Source: Wansuia hejianensis
Lineage (GTDB): Bacteria > Bacillota > Clostridia > Lachnospirales > Lachnospiraceae
Direction of reading: 5' to 3'
NCBI RefSeq assembly: GCF_014337215.1
Contig: NZ_CP060635.1
Location: 3,481,501 to 3,545,500, forward strand
Length of the DNA: 64,000 nucleotides
The position numbers were made by a program, and so were the translations under genes. Positions 35,884-44,622 of this stretch are shown here, in pieces. Position 1 is the stretch's first letter, and the number at the start of each line of letters is the position of its first letter. The notes beneath the pieces were generated by a model, which made no database searches, was not told the origin of the DNA, and saw only the letters and a list, made by a program, of their open reading frames with translations.

Positions 35884-37401
35884 ATGAAGACAGAAAAAAA
35901 ATATATTTTATCCCTCGATCTGGGGACGCAGGGTACCAAGGCAGCCCTGCTGGATCTGGACGGAAACGTGATTACATGTGGATTTTCCGAAAATTTATTT
36001 TCAGAAAGTGACGGCGGCGAAATCACGCTGAGTGCAGAAAAACTGCTGGCAGGCGTCCTGGCGTCCACGAAAGCGGTCCTGGAAGGCCGGCCGGACGCGG
36101 CTGCCGGAATCGCAGCGGTCGGAGTTGTGGGGATGATGGCCGGCATCGTGGGGATAGGGGATGGCTGGGAAGCCCTGACTCCTTATGATTCAGGTCTGGA
36201 TAAGAGGTGTGAAACAGCGATCCGCCGGATGCAGCAGATGGGCGAGAACAAGGTCATAGAGCTGTGCGGCAGCCCAATCATCGTAGCCCAGGGAGCGAAG
36301 ATGTACTGGTGGAAGATGAACCATCCGGAAGTGTTTGCCAGAGTGAAAAAATTCGTGCCGGCTTCCACATATGTCTGTGGCTGTATGGCGGGCCTGAAGG
36401 CGGAAGATGCCTATATCGACTATACTCATATCCACCTGACCTGTTTCGCCGATGTAGAGCACAACGTCTGGTCCGGGGAACTGCTGAAACTGTTCGATTT
36501 CCCGGAAGAGAAGCTTCCTAAAATTGTAGCGCCCTATGACGTGATTGGCTGTGTTACCAGGGAATGGGCGGATAGTTCCGGACTGCGGGAAGGAACCCCC
36601 ATTGTGGCCGGCTGCGGCGACACTGCGGCGTCCAGCCTGGGCGCAGGACTTGTCCGCAAAAATATGGTGCTGGATGTAGCGGGTACCGCTTCGGTGCTCA
36701 CAGCATGTGTCAGTGAATACAGGCCGGATACAGAGAAAAAGATTCTGATCTGTCCCCGGTCTATTATACCGGGACTCTGGACGCCCTTCGGATTTGTTCT
36801 GGGCGGGGAGACCATGAGCTGGTATTTCGATCAGATCAATTATGACGGAAGCTATTCTTTCGGTGAGCTGGCGAGGGCGGCGGCAGGTGTGGAAAATGAA
36901 GGGCTGTTTTTCCTTCCGTATTTCGCAGGCCGGATCTGCCCCAGCGAGGCCGGCTTTTCAGGGCACTGGCTTGGTTTGAAATTTTACCATGGCAGAGAGC
37001 ACATGTTTAAATCCATTATGGAATCAATTGCTTATGAATATAAATTTTATCTTCAGAGAATCCATGAGTTGTTTCCGGAGCTGGAGATCCGGGAGGTTCT
37101 GACAGGCGCGGGCGGAGCGCGTTCCCAAGAATTTACCCAGGTTAAGGCTGATGTGCTGGGGATGCCGTTTGTCCCTCTGAAGCAGAAGGATACTTCACAT
37201 AAGGCAGCGGCGATCATCGCCGGATACGGAGTGGGGATTTACAGCGACATGAGCGAAATGGCGCTGAAGATGAGTAAGAAATATTATGGTGACAGAGTTT
37301 TTCCGGAAGGGCAGAAAACGGAGAGATACTCCGCTCAATACGGTAAATACCTGGATATCGTCGGCTATATGAGCGAATTACACAGAAAATTTGTGCTATA
37401 A
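35884..37401 (+). CDS. FGGY-family carbohydrate kinase (xylulokinase-like)
   Basis: 505 residues, normal for FGGY kinases. The N-terminal phosphate-binding motif is LSLDLGTQGTKAALLD, the central domain has AGCGDTAASSLGAG and DVAGTASVLTACV, and the C-terminal FGGY domain carries EVLTGAGGARSQEFTQVKADVLG. It probably phosphorylates the ketose produced by the dehydrogenases. The ATG at 35884 follows AGGATGAAGG; a TTG at 35875 is a possible alternative. FGGY substrates include xylulose, ribulose, fuculose and others, so the product is open. Confidence 0.9.
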   Translation: MKTEKKYILSLDLGTQGTKAALLDLDGNVITCGFSENLFSESDGGEITLSAEKLLAGVLASTKAVLEGRPDAAAGIAAVGVVGMMAGIVGIGDGWEALTPYDSGLDKRCETAIRRMQQMGENKVIELCGSPIIVAQGAKMYWWKMNHPEVFARVKKFVPASTYVCGCMAGLKAEDAYIDYTHIHLTCFADVEHNVWSGELLKLFDFPEEKLPKIVAPYDVIGCVTREWADSSGLREGTPIVAGCGDTAASSLGAGLVRKNMVLDVAGTASVLTACVSEYRPDTEKKILICPRSIIPGLWTPFGFVLGGETMSWYFDQINYDGSYSFGELARAAAGVENEGLFFLPYFAGRICPSEAGFSGHWLGLKFYHGREHMFKSIMESIAYEYKFYLQRIHELFPELEIREVLTGAGGARSQEFTQVKADVLGMPFVPLKQKDTSHKAAAIIAGYGVGIYSDMSEMALKMSKKYYGDRVFPEGQKTERYSAQYGKYLDIVGYMSELHRKFVL

Positions 37402-37419
37402 ACGGATGGAGGTATAGAG

Positions 37420-38538
37420 ATGTTAACATCGAAGGAAAGAGTCATGCGCGCGATGAACCATCAGGAGGTTGACCGGGTTCCCCTGGACCTGGGAGGCATG
37501 GCCTGCTCCCTGCTGGACGGCGTATATTTTAAATTGAAGAACTATCTGGGGTTCCGGGAGAACATCGAGCCCTTCCGGGAAGGAAGCAACAGCTGTTATT
37601 ATGATGAGAGAATTCTGGATTATTTTGATATTGATATCCGCCGGCTGTTTGTAAAGACTTCAAATAAATTCCCGATCCACTTTCCTGACGGTACCTTCCA
37701 GAATGAGTGGGGAATTCTTCAGAGGCAGGGACAGTTTGGGGTGGAATTTGTGAAAAATCCGCTGGAGGGAGCGGAGATTGAAGATCTGGACAGCTACCCC
37801 TGGCCAAGGGCGGAGGAATTGATTGATCTGAGCGGGATGAAGGAACGGGCCAGGGAGCTGCATGAACAGAATAAGTATGCGGTTTCCCTGCGGGCGCCGA
37901 TGAATGGAATCTTTGAGATTTCCTGCTGGCTCCGGGGCATGCAGAATTTTCTCGTGGATATGCTGTCAGATGAAGAATTCGCCCATGCTCTGGCGGAAAA
38001 AGTGCTGGAGGTACAACTGGACTGGTATGGCTATGTGCTGGACGAGGTGGGACCTTACTTGGACATCGTGGAAACAGGAGACGATTACGGAACCCAACAT
38101 TCACTGATGCTTTCGCCGGACTGCCTGGAAGAGTTTATACTCTCCCGGAGAAAGCGGCTGAATGATATGATCAAAGAGAAGGCGCCGGGGGCGAAGATAT
38201 TTCTCCACAGCTGCGGGGCGGTCAAACGCTGCATACCCAACCTGATCGCCTGCGGCGTGGATATCCTGAATCCGGTGCAGACGGCGGCCGCGGATATGAA
38301 TCCTTATGACCTGAAAAGGGAATTCGGCGACGCCATCTGTTTTCACGGAGGGGTGGACACCCAGCAGGCTCTGAGAGGGACTGTGGACGACGTGGAAGAG
38401 GAAGTGAAGAAAATGCTGGATGCGATGAACCATCGGGGAGGTTATATCCTCACCAGCTGCAACCATATCCAGAATGACATACCGGTAGAAAATATAATTG
38501 CGATGTTTGAAGCCGCTAAAAAATACGGCGGTGCGTGA
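37420..38538 (+). CDS. Uroporphyrinogen decarboxylase-like (URO-D superfamily) protein
   Basis: 372 residues, URO-D/MtaA superfamily TIM barrel. The N-terminal TSKERVMRAMNHQEVDRVPLD and the central SPDCLEEFILSRRKRLNDMI, HSCGAVKRCIPNLIACGVDILNP-type stretch (HSCG 216-ish, potential metal ligands His/Cys) match corrinoid-linked methyltransferase relatives more than true HemE, and no haem genes are nearby. Such proteins recur in gut clostridial sugar operons with no settled role. The ATG at 37420 follows ATGGAGGTATAGAG. It is tightly packed between the kinases. Confidence 0.85.
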   Translation: MLTSKERVMRAMNHQEVDRVPLDLGGMACSLLDGVYFKLKNYLGFRENIEPFREGSNSCYYDERILDYFDIDIRRLFVKTSNKFPIHFPDGTFQNEWGILQRQGQFGVEFVKNPLEGAEIEDLDSYPWPRAEELIDLSGMKERARELHEQNKYAVSLRAPMNGIFEISCWLRGMQNFLVDMLSDEEFAHALAEKVLEVQLDWYGYVLDEVGPYLDIVETGDDYGTQHSLMLSPDCLEEFILSRRKRLNDMIKEKAPGAKIFLHSCGAVKRCIPNLIACGVDILNPVQTAAADMNPYDLKREFGDAICFHGGVDTQQALRGTVDDVEEEVKKMLDAMNHRGGYILTSCNHIQNDIPVENIIAMFEAAKKYGGA

Positions 38539-38567
38539 AAGCGCGCGGGAGGAGCAGGAGAAGAATT

Positions 38568-39488
38568 ATGATCTATACAGTGACACTGAATCCTGCCATT
38601 GACAACGTCATACAGACGGAGGCCTTTCAGAAAGGCCATATCAACCGGGCCTGCCGGGAGTATATTTTTCCCGGCGGAAAAGGGGTTAATGTATCCCTGG
38701 TTCTGGAGCGGCTTGGCATGGAGACTGTCGCGCTGGGCTTTCTGGCCGGAGCGACGGGGAAGGCGTATCAGGCGTTGCTGCAGGAGAACGGGCTGAACCA
38801 CGGTTTTCTGTTCCTGGACAGAGGGTTTACCAGAATCAACACGAAGGTGAGCGCAGAAGAGGAAACAGAGATAAATGGAGGAGGCCCTGGGATCCGGGAA
38901 AGGGACCTGGACCAGCTCTGCGGGCAGCTGGCGTCTGCCGGTCCGGAGGATTTTGTGGTTCTGTCAGGCAGCGTGCCCAGCAGGATATCCGGTGCTTATG
39001 CCTATATTCTGGAACGGATCTCCGGTTGTGGCGCCGGTATTGTGGTGGATACAACGGGAGAAGAACTGCTGCAGACTCTAAAGTACCGTCCGTTTCTGAT
39101 TAAACCGAACATCCATGAGTTGAGTGAGCTGTGTGGAGCTGCCATCAGGACGAAGGATGAACTGGCGGCCTGTGTACGGTCTCTGCAGAAAGCCGGGGTG
39201 AGAAATGTCCTGGTATCCATGGGAAGGGACGGGGCATGTCTGTTCACGGAGCCGGGAGAAGTCCTGTATGCAGCAGGAATATCCGGGAAAGCAGGCAACA
39301 CGGTGGGAGCGGGCGACTCCATGGTGGCCGGCTTCCTGGCCGGCTATCTGACTGGCGGCTCTTACAGAGAGGCGTTGCGCACCGGCGCTGCAGCCGGTAC
39401 AGCGACTGCGTTTTCTTTCGGGATTGCGGGTGAAGAAGAAATCACAGGTTGTATGGAACAGGTGGTCATCGAGGAATTAAAAATATGA
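38568..39488 (+). CDS. PfkB-family hexose-phosphate kinase (1-phosphofructokinase/tagatose-6-P kinase-like)
   Basis: 306 residues. It begins IYTVTLNPAIDNVI and has the substrate motif GGKGVNVS and the ATP/catalytic motif NTVGAGDSMVAGF with catalytic Asp. This is the FruK/LacC branch that adds a second phosphate to a ketohexose phosphate. Presence downstream of an FGGY kinase suggests the pathway makes a ketohexose 1- or 6-phosphate and then the bisphosphate for aldolase (inference). The ATG at 38568 follows GGAGGAGCAGGAG. It overlaps the next gene by 4 bp. Confidence 0.9.
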   Translation: MIYTVTLNPAIDNVIQTEAFQKGHINRACREYIFPGGKGVNVSLVLERLGMETVALGFLAGATGKAYQALLQENGLNHGFLFLDRGFTRINTKVSAEEETEINGGGPGIRERDLDQLCGQLASAGPEDFVVLSGSVPSRISGAYAYILERISGCGAGIVVDTTGEELLQTLKYRPFLIKPNIHELSELCGAAIRTKDELAACVRSLQKAGVRNVLVSMGRDGACLFTEPGEVLYAAGISGKAGNTVGAGDSMVAGFLAGYLTGGSYREALRTGAAAGTATAFSFGIAGEEEITGCMEQVVIEELKI

Positions 39489-40426
39489 AAAGTATAGCGA
39501 TAGATTTTGGCGGAAGCAGTATTAAAATGGTGCTGTTTCAGGATGGAAAAATATCGAAGAGAAGGACCATTCCCGCTTACTCCCACAAAGGGCTGGCCCC
39601 GAGGCTTGCCGATACGGAAGCGGCGGTCAGGGGAATGCTGGAAGGGGAAGAGCTCAGGGAATATGCCGGTGTGGGAATTGCCATGCCCGGGATTGTCGAC
39701 CCGGTCCGGAAAAAGGTCCTGGGGATCTATGATAAATATGAGGACAGCAAATCGCTGGATCTGGAACAGTGGTGCCGGGAAGCTTTCGGACTTCCGATGG
39801 TCATGGAGATGGACTCAAAACTGGCCCTCATGGGAGAACTGAATTCCGGCTGCGGCCAGGGCTATAAAGACGCGGTTATGCTGATCCTGGGTACAGGCGT
39901 GGGAACGGCGGTCGCCTTTGATGGTAAAATTCTGAACAGCCGGAATTATGTGGCCGGAGCATTATCCTCTCATATTATTATTAATATGGACGGCGATCAA
40001 TGCACCTGCCCCAATTCTGGCTGTCTGGAAGCGACGGCGTCCGGTTGGGCGCTGGAAAGGCTGGTGCGCAGCCAGCCGGAATATATTGCCAGCGGTCTTG
40101 CGGGCGAAGATGAAATTAATTTCCGGATACTGGAAAAATGGTATCTGAAGCAGGACAAAACGGCAGTCAGCGTATTAAAAAAATGCGTAAAAGCCTGGAG
40201 AACGGGCATCCTGAATCTGATCCATGCCTATGACCCGGAGCTGGTAGTCCTGAGCGGCGCCATCATGAATTTCAGAGGCCTGTATCAGATGCTGACAGAA
40301 GGGCTTGACAGATTCATCTGGGACTGCTGCGGCCATGTGGAGATTAAAAGGGCAGAACATCCGGAAGACTCTGTGTTGTATGGCTTGTATCATCTCGTAA
40401 AAAATTTTATGACTGTATATAATTAA
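39485..40426 (+). CDS. ROK-family sugar kinase
   Basis: 313 residues. ATP-binding motif IDFGGSSIK, catalytic region VGIAMPGIVDP, GTGVGTAVAF, and the ROK zinc motif as CTCPNSGCLEATASG (Pro replacing the usual Gly after the second Cys). No HTH, so a kinase rather than a repressor. Probable hexose or amino-sugar kinase. The ATG at 39485 overlaps the preceding stop (ATGA). Last gene of the sugar/polyol operon. Confidence 0.88.
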   Translation: MKSIAIDFGGSSIKMVLFQDGKISKRRTIPAYSHKGLAPRLADTEAAVRGMLEGEELREYAGVGIAMPGIVDPVRKKVLGIYDKYEDSKSLDLEQWCREAFGLPMVMEMDSKLALMGELNSGCGQGYKDAVMLILGTGVGTAVAFDGKILNSRNYVAGALSSHIIINMDGDQCTCPNSGCLEATASGWALERLVRSQPEYIASGLAGEDEINFRILEKWYLKQDKTAVSVLKKCVKAWRTGILNLIHAYDPELVVLSGAIMNFRGLYQMLTEGLDRFIWDCCGHVEIKRAEHPEDSVLYGLYHLVKNFMTVYN

Positions 40427-40475
40427 AGAAATCAGGAATACTACCAGTATAATACAGAAAAAAGGAGATCATAGT

Positions 40476-40838
40476 ATGAAGTGTGTAAAGAAAATTATGC
40501 TGGGTGTGCTGATGGTAGTAGCAATCGGCGTTGTGATTACTGCCTGTGGCAAAGATAAGAATACGACCGATAATTCCAACAAGCCAAATACAGAAAGTAC
40601 CACCAACGATGAGGACGGAGACAGGAAAGACGACAACAAGAACGATACCAAGGATCTTCCGGACGAAAGCGGCGATACGGTAGATGGAACCGACGGAAAT
40701 ACCACAGATGGCAGCGTAACGGACGGAGTGGGCGAAGGCCTGGAAGATATGGGAGAGAATGTTGAGAACCTCGGGGATACCACTACCCAGGCTCCTGCAG
40801 GTACAGACGGCGCAGCGGAGACGACTCCGGCACCATAA
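40476..40838 (+). CDS. Small acidic low-complexity lipoprotein
   Basis: 120 residues. Signal peptide with lipobox VITACGK (Cys near residue 24), then an almost wholly disordered Asp/Asn/Thr/Gly-rich tail. No domain recognised. The ATG at 40476 follows AAAAAGGAGATCATAGT. It lies between the sugar operon and a bidirectional terminator. Probably a surface-exposed spacer-like protein; function unknown. Confidence 0.75.
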   Translation: MKCVKKIMLGVLMVVAIGVVITACGKDKNTTDNSNKPNTESTTNDEDGDRKDDNKNDTKDLPDESGDTVDGTDGNTTDGSVTDGVGEGLEDMGENVENLGDTTTQAPAGTDGAAETTPAP

Positions 40839-40859
40839 CTAACGGCGATAACAGAGAAA

Positions 40860-40893
40860 TAAAAGAAAGGCCCCGGCAGGGCCTTTTCTTTTA
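40860..40893. terminator. Bidirectional terminator between lipoprotein gene and prs
   Basis: AAAGGCCC and GGGCCTTT around CGGCA, flanked by A-rich and T-rich tracts on both sides, so it can serve both convergent genes. Confidence 0.85.
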
Positions 40894-40896
40894 TTA

Positions 40897-42081
40897 TCAG
40901 ATTTTTTCGTGATTATGAAACTTTCTCAGAACCTTCTGGATTCTTTCTACCGGGTCTAACAGGCTGCTGATGGATGTGTCGTGGTTGAGCGTATCAATGA
41001 TCAAAGCGATGTACTTGCTCATGTCACAGCTGATATAGTAGGGCTTCTCAAGAAGCTCAGGAGTCTGATATACCAGATTGGTGGTCACCAGCTTTGTGAA
41101 ATAGCCCTTTTCATATGCCTTGTCAAACTTCTCAAGACCATTGGTAAACAGGCCAAATGTACAGCACATATAAATATTGCGGGCATCCTGTTCTTTCAGA
41201 AGCTTAGCTACCTCGATCATGCTGTCTCCGGAAGAGATCATATCGTCAATGATGATCATATCCTTGCCGGCCACATTGGTTCCGAGGAATTCATGGGCTA
41301 CAATAGGATTGCGCCCGTCAATGATGGTAGAATAATCCCGGCGTTTGTAGAACATGCCCATGTCGACGCCCAGGTTATTGGCAATATAAATTGCCCGGCC
41401 CATGCCGCCCTCATCCGGGCTGATGACCATCAGATGGTCAGAATCGATCTTCATGTCCGGAGCGTTCCGGAGGATATTCTTGATAAACTGGTAAGCCGGC
41501 TGTATAGTCTCAAAACCATTCAGCGGTATGGCATTCTGGACACGCGGATCGTGGGCGTCAAAGGTGATGATGTTCTCAACACCCATGCTGACCAGTTCCT
41601 GCAGGGCCAGGGCGCAGTCCAGGGATTCTCTGCCGGAGCGCTTGTGCTGGCGGCTTTCATAGAGGAAGGGCATGATTACATTGACCCGGCGGGCTTTGCC
41701 GCCCACGGCTGCGATGATGCGCTTCAGATCCTGGAAATGGTCATCCGGGGACATATGGTTTTTATGCCCGCAGAGGGAGTAGGTGAGTGAATAATTGCAG
41801 ACGTCGACCAGAATATAAATATCGTCGCCGCGGACAGATTCATTGATGCGCCCCTTTGCCTCTCCGGACCCAAAACGTGGTACGCTGGACGGGATGATGT
41901 AGGAATCTCTCTCATAGCCGTCAAAAGCCAGGGTAGATTTGTGTTCATGTTCCCGTTCCTGACGCCATTGGACCAGGTAGTTGTCTACCTTCCGCCCCAG
42001 CGGCATACAGCTTTCAAGGGGTATGATTCCGAGCCTGCCTACAGGGAGCGTCTCGAAATAGTTTTCATTTGTCTGCGACAT
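40897..42081 (-). CDS. prs: Ribose-phosphate pyrophosphokinase (long divergent form)
   Basis: 394 residues against about 315 for usual Prs. It makes PRPP from ribose 5-phosphate and ATP. The PRPP-binding loop is clear as MIIIDDMISSGDSMIEVA (about residues 265-282), and the central DAHDPRVQNA and SPDEGGMGRA match the Prs signature in modified form. An N-terminal extension and an internal insertion explain the length. The ATG at 42081 follows CAGGAGGAAACAACC on the minus strand. It overlaps the end of the DnaC-like gene by 17 bp. Confidence 0.88.
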   Translation of the reverse strand: MSQTNENYFETLPVGRLGIIPLESCMPLGRKVDNYLVQWRQEREHEHKSTLAFDGYERDSYIIPSSVPRFGSGEAKGRINESVRGDDIYILVDVCNYSLTYSLCGHKNHMSPDDHFQDLKRIIAAVGGKARRVNVIMPFLYESRQHKRSGRESLDCALALQELVSMGVENIITFDAHDPRVQNAIPLNGFETIQPAYQFIKNILRNAPDMKIDSDHLMVISPDEGGMGRAIYIANNLGVDMGMFYKRRDYSTIIDGRNPIVAHEFLGTNVAGKDMIIIDDMISSGDSMIEVAKLLKEQDARNIYMCCTFGLFTNGLEKFDKAYEKGYFTKLVTTNLVYQTPELLEKPYYISCDMSKYIALIIDTLNHDTSISSLLDPVERIQKVLRKFHNHEKI

Positions 42082-43072
42082 GGTTGTTTCCTCCTGATAA
42101 TTGTTTTTGTATGCGAATGTCGTTTCCGAACAGCCGGATCATTTTGTAGTGACTTAATATGCGGGAAAAGGTCCGCTCTGAATAAGTCTCGGCAAATTGC
42201 GCCAGCGAAAGATTCGTAGAGATAATCGTCGATTTTTTCTGCAGAATCCTTTCATTGATACATAGAAAAAGCTGAGAAGAGACGAAGGTATTGGTCAGCT
42301 CCGTGCCCAGATCGTCAATAATCAGCAAATCACAGTCGAAAAGGTGATGGTGAGCCTCCCGGGTTTCGGCGCTGGTGAAAAACTTGTTCTGCTCCAGCAG
42401 CTCGAAGAGATCGAAGGCAGTGAGATAAAGGACGCTGTATCCCAGCTCTATCAGTTCTCTGGCAATGCAATGGGACAAAAAGGTCTTTCCCACGCCTGTA
42501 TCGCCATAAAAGCAGATATTTTCAAAGGAATTCACAAATCCCTTCACGAATTCCCCGGCATGCTTCAGGGCAAGGGCGGCCGTCTGACGGGAGGTCAGCC
42601 CGCTGTCGCCGTTGACAATATCCTCAGAATAGTAATCCAATGAGAAATTTTGAAAATTCTCTTCCTCCAGGACTTCCCGGAGATTGGACTGGGAATACAG
42701 AAGTTCCACTTCTGCGCGGCGGAAGCAGATACACTTCTGTCCGTGAATAAACCCGGTGTCCTGACAGAGGGCACAGTCATAGTGAAGCTCCAGGTAATCC
42801 TCCGGAAGTCCATTGGACAGCAAAAGTACCCTCCGCTCCTCGGAAAGTTCTTTCAGAGCGGCGGGCAGGTCAAAATCCTTTTCATAATTCTTGTTGAGCA
42901 GTATACGTGCTTTCTTCAGGCTGAGAGAAGCGACCTCGCCGTCTATTTCAGAGAGGCGGGGAATCCTTCGCCGGGCGTTCGCGATGCGCCGGTCCTGTTC
43001 CCGCCTGTTGCGGAGCTGCCTTTCATTATAGAGACGCAGAACCGCGTCGTATTGGGAATTCGTCAGTGGCAT
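42065..43072 (-). CDS. DnaC/DnaI-like replication ATPase
   Basis: 335 residues. N-terminal helical part, a zinc-type cluster (CALCQDTGFIHGQKCIC, about residues 99-115) as in DnaI, then an AAA+ domain with Walker A GDTGVGKTF and Walker B LLIIDDLGTE and sensor 1 STNLS. Loads the replicative helicase together with DnaD-type primosome proteins; the gene just upstream encodes one. The ATG at 43072 follows GGAGATACC on the minus strand. Confidence 0.92.
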   Translation of the reverse strand: MPLTNSQYDAVLRLYNERQLRNRREQDRRIANARRRIPRLSEIDGEVASLSLKKARILLNKNYEKDFDLPAALKELSEERRVLLLSNGLPEDYLELHYDCALCQDTGFIHGQKCICFRRAEVELLYSQSNLREVLEEENFQNFSLDYYSEDIVNGDSGLTSRQTAALALKHAGEFVKGFVNSFENICFYGDTGVGKTFLSHCIARELIELGYSVLYLTAFDLFELLEQNKFFTSAETREAHHHLFDCDLLIIDDLGTELTNTFVSSQLFLCINERILQKKSTIISTNLSLAQFAETYSERTFSRILSHYKMIRLFGNDIRIQKQLSGGNNHVADK

Positions 43073-43094
43073 GGTATCTCCTTCGTGCTGCTGA

Positions 43095-44255
43095 TTACTG
43101 ATCCATCAGTTGTTTTTCAAATAACTCTTTTTCCAGCTGCTTGTAATCGTAATCCCTCTGGTGAAAATTATTAAACCGGTTCGATGCGACAGGCTTGGCC
43201 GGCCGGGATGCGGCGGAGGCCTTCTGGTGCTGGCTGGCTTTGTGCTTATCATCCAGGGTGCGGATATCTTCCGGTGTTTGGACGCCCTGCCTCTTCCAAC
43301 TGGAAAGAATGCCTTCTGCGTATTGGAAGCTGGGCTGTCCGGTCTGGGTGACCGTGCGTGAACAGGCCTCGATAATGATATCCATGGAGAAGCCGTATTC
43401 CTTCAGCCAGCGCTCCATGCATTCTGTCTCTGCAGGAACCGGATTGCGGTTCCGGATGCCAAATGCCTTTAAGATTGCGTAATAATTCTTGTTCCAGGTG
43501 TTCGTGCGGGATTTTGCCATCTTAACGGTCCGGATGCCGTCCTGGTGCCATTCCAGGCCCACTTTTTCTATGTAGTGGAGGCTGGTGCTGCCTTTGGAAA
43601 CGCAGTATTCTATTAAATATTCCAGCAAATCCATGGGGAAATGCAAAACGTCATAAAAATACAGTATTCTGCTGATATCTGTAGGGCTTAAAGTGCGGCC
43701 CATGTACTGCTCGGCCAGGAAAAGCAGCTGTCGTATTTCGTCGTTCTCTTTCTGCAGTTCCCGGACTCTTATGCTGGACAGGCGCGCTGTCTGGGTAGCC
43801 TTTCCGGCGGGCACAGACTCCGCATGGGAGAGACCATCCGCCGTCTTTGCGGGTATCTCTGAAGCTTTCGCGGAATGCGTTCCGGAAGGTACAGGGCCTC
43901 CGGATGACGGCTGGGCTGTTCCGGAAGCTGCATTGGCCGTGAGTTCCGATGTTTTCACAGGAGCAGCGGAGAGAAAACGGATTCCGCTCAGATTCCTGCC
44001 ATCGAAGGAAAGGGCCAGCAATCCCGCCTTTTCCCAATAGCGCAGAGCTCTCAAAATGTCTTTTTCTGTGCAGGAAAAAACATCTGCCAGAGAGGATAGT
44101 GTCGGATGCACATCCGGCTTATGCGTAATCCTCAGCAGATAAAGATATATTTTTACAAATTCCCCATTGGCCTGGGGCATGTAGGTATCCACAAATTCGT
44201 CCGGTATGACGGAGACACATGACAGGAGATTGTCCTGAATGGATATAAAACTCAT
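43095..44255 (-). CDS. DnaD-domain primosome protein
   Basis: 386 residues. An N-terminal winged-helix domain (to about 110, with FVKIYLYLLR and DILRALRYWEKAGLL), a poorly conserved linker (110-170), then one or two DnaD C-terminal helical domains (LEYLIEYCVSKGSTSLHYIEKVGLEW, then MDIIIEACSRTVTQTGQPSFQYAEGILSSW-type). DnaD remodels DNA at origin and restart. It is 22 bp upstream of the DnaC/DnaI-like gene in one operon. The ATG at 44255 is preceded by GGGTG on the minus strand. Confidence 0.9.
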   Translation of the reverse strand: MSFISIQDNLLSCVSVIPDEFVDTYMPQANGEFVKIYLYLLRITHKPDVHPTLSSLADVFSCTEKDILRALRYWEKAGLLALSFDGRNLSGIRFLSAAPVKTSELTANAASGTAQPSSGGPVPSGTHSAKASEIPAKTADGLSHAESVPAGKATQTARLSSIRVRELQKENDEIRQLLFLAEQYMGRTLSPTDISRILYFYDVLHFPMDLLEYLIEYCVSKGSTSLHYIEKVGLEWHQDGIRTVKMAKSRTNTWNKNYYAILKAFGIRNRNPVPAETECMERWLKEYGFSMDIIIEACSRTVTQTGQPSFQYAEGILSSWKRQGVQTPEDIRTLDDKHKASQHQKASAASRPAKPVASNRFNNFHQRDYDYKQLEKELFEKQLMDQ

Positions 44256-44567
44256 AAAAACACCCTCTTCTCAATCTGCGCCGGGTATTCCCGCAGTGCG
44301 GCATAGCCGCAGTCTGTATGAATGCGTGTCTTGCCCTTCTGCCGGTGGAAATCCTGCTGCATACCAAGTATAGCACAGTATTTTGGGAAAGAGAATAGCC
44401 ATTTTTTTCAGGGGAATTTCGGGGGGAGAATGTGAAAAATGTGGAAAGTGTGGAGAAAAAATACCCCGATCGGTTCCTGTCGAGAAATAATGTCGTAAAA
44501 GCCCGTATTTTACAGATTTTTAACAAAATCTGCAAGAGAACTTATGTAAATTGGTTTTACACAAAAA
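44256..44567. other. Non-coding region upstream of the dnaD-like gene
   Basis: AT-rich. On the minus strand GCTATACT near 44366-44373 may be the -10 of the dnaD-like gene (same string as ahead of typA). No protein-like frame. No further structure seen except the murC terminator that follows on the + coordinates. Confidence 0.5.
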
Positions 44568-44612
44568 ATCCACATGTTTATTCGTTTTAAATTGTGAATA
44601 AGCATGTGGATA
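44568..44612 (-). terminator. Terminator after murC
   Basis: ATCCACATG and CATGTGGAT form the stem base, extended by TTATTC/GAATAA, with TTTTTT on the minus-strand 3' side. GTGGATAAC near 44612 resembles a DnaA box but is probably incidental. Confidence 0.75.
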
Positions 44613-44622
44613 GTGTGGATAA

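Noticed and set aside
37420..38538. HemE (true uroporphyrinogen decarboxylase)
   Set aside because: Sequence is closer to the corrinoid-linked methyltransferase branch and lies in a sugar operon without haem genes.
44604..44622. DnaA boxes or a replication origin near the primosome genes
   Set aside because: A single TGTGGATAAC-like string inside the murC terminator; no cluster and no dnaA/dnaN nearby.
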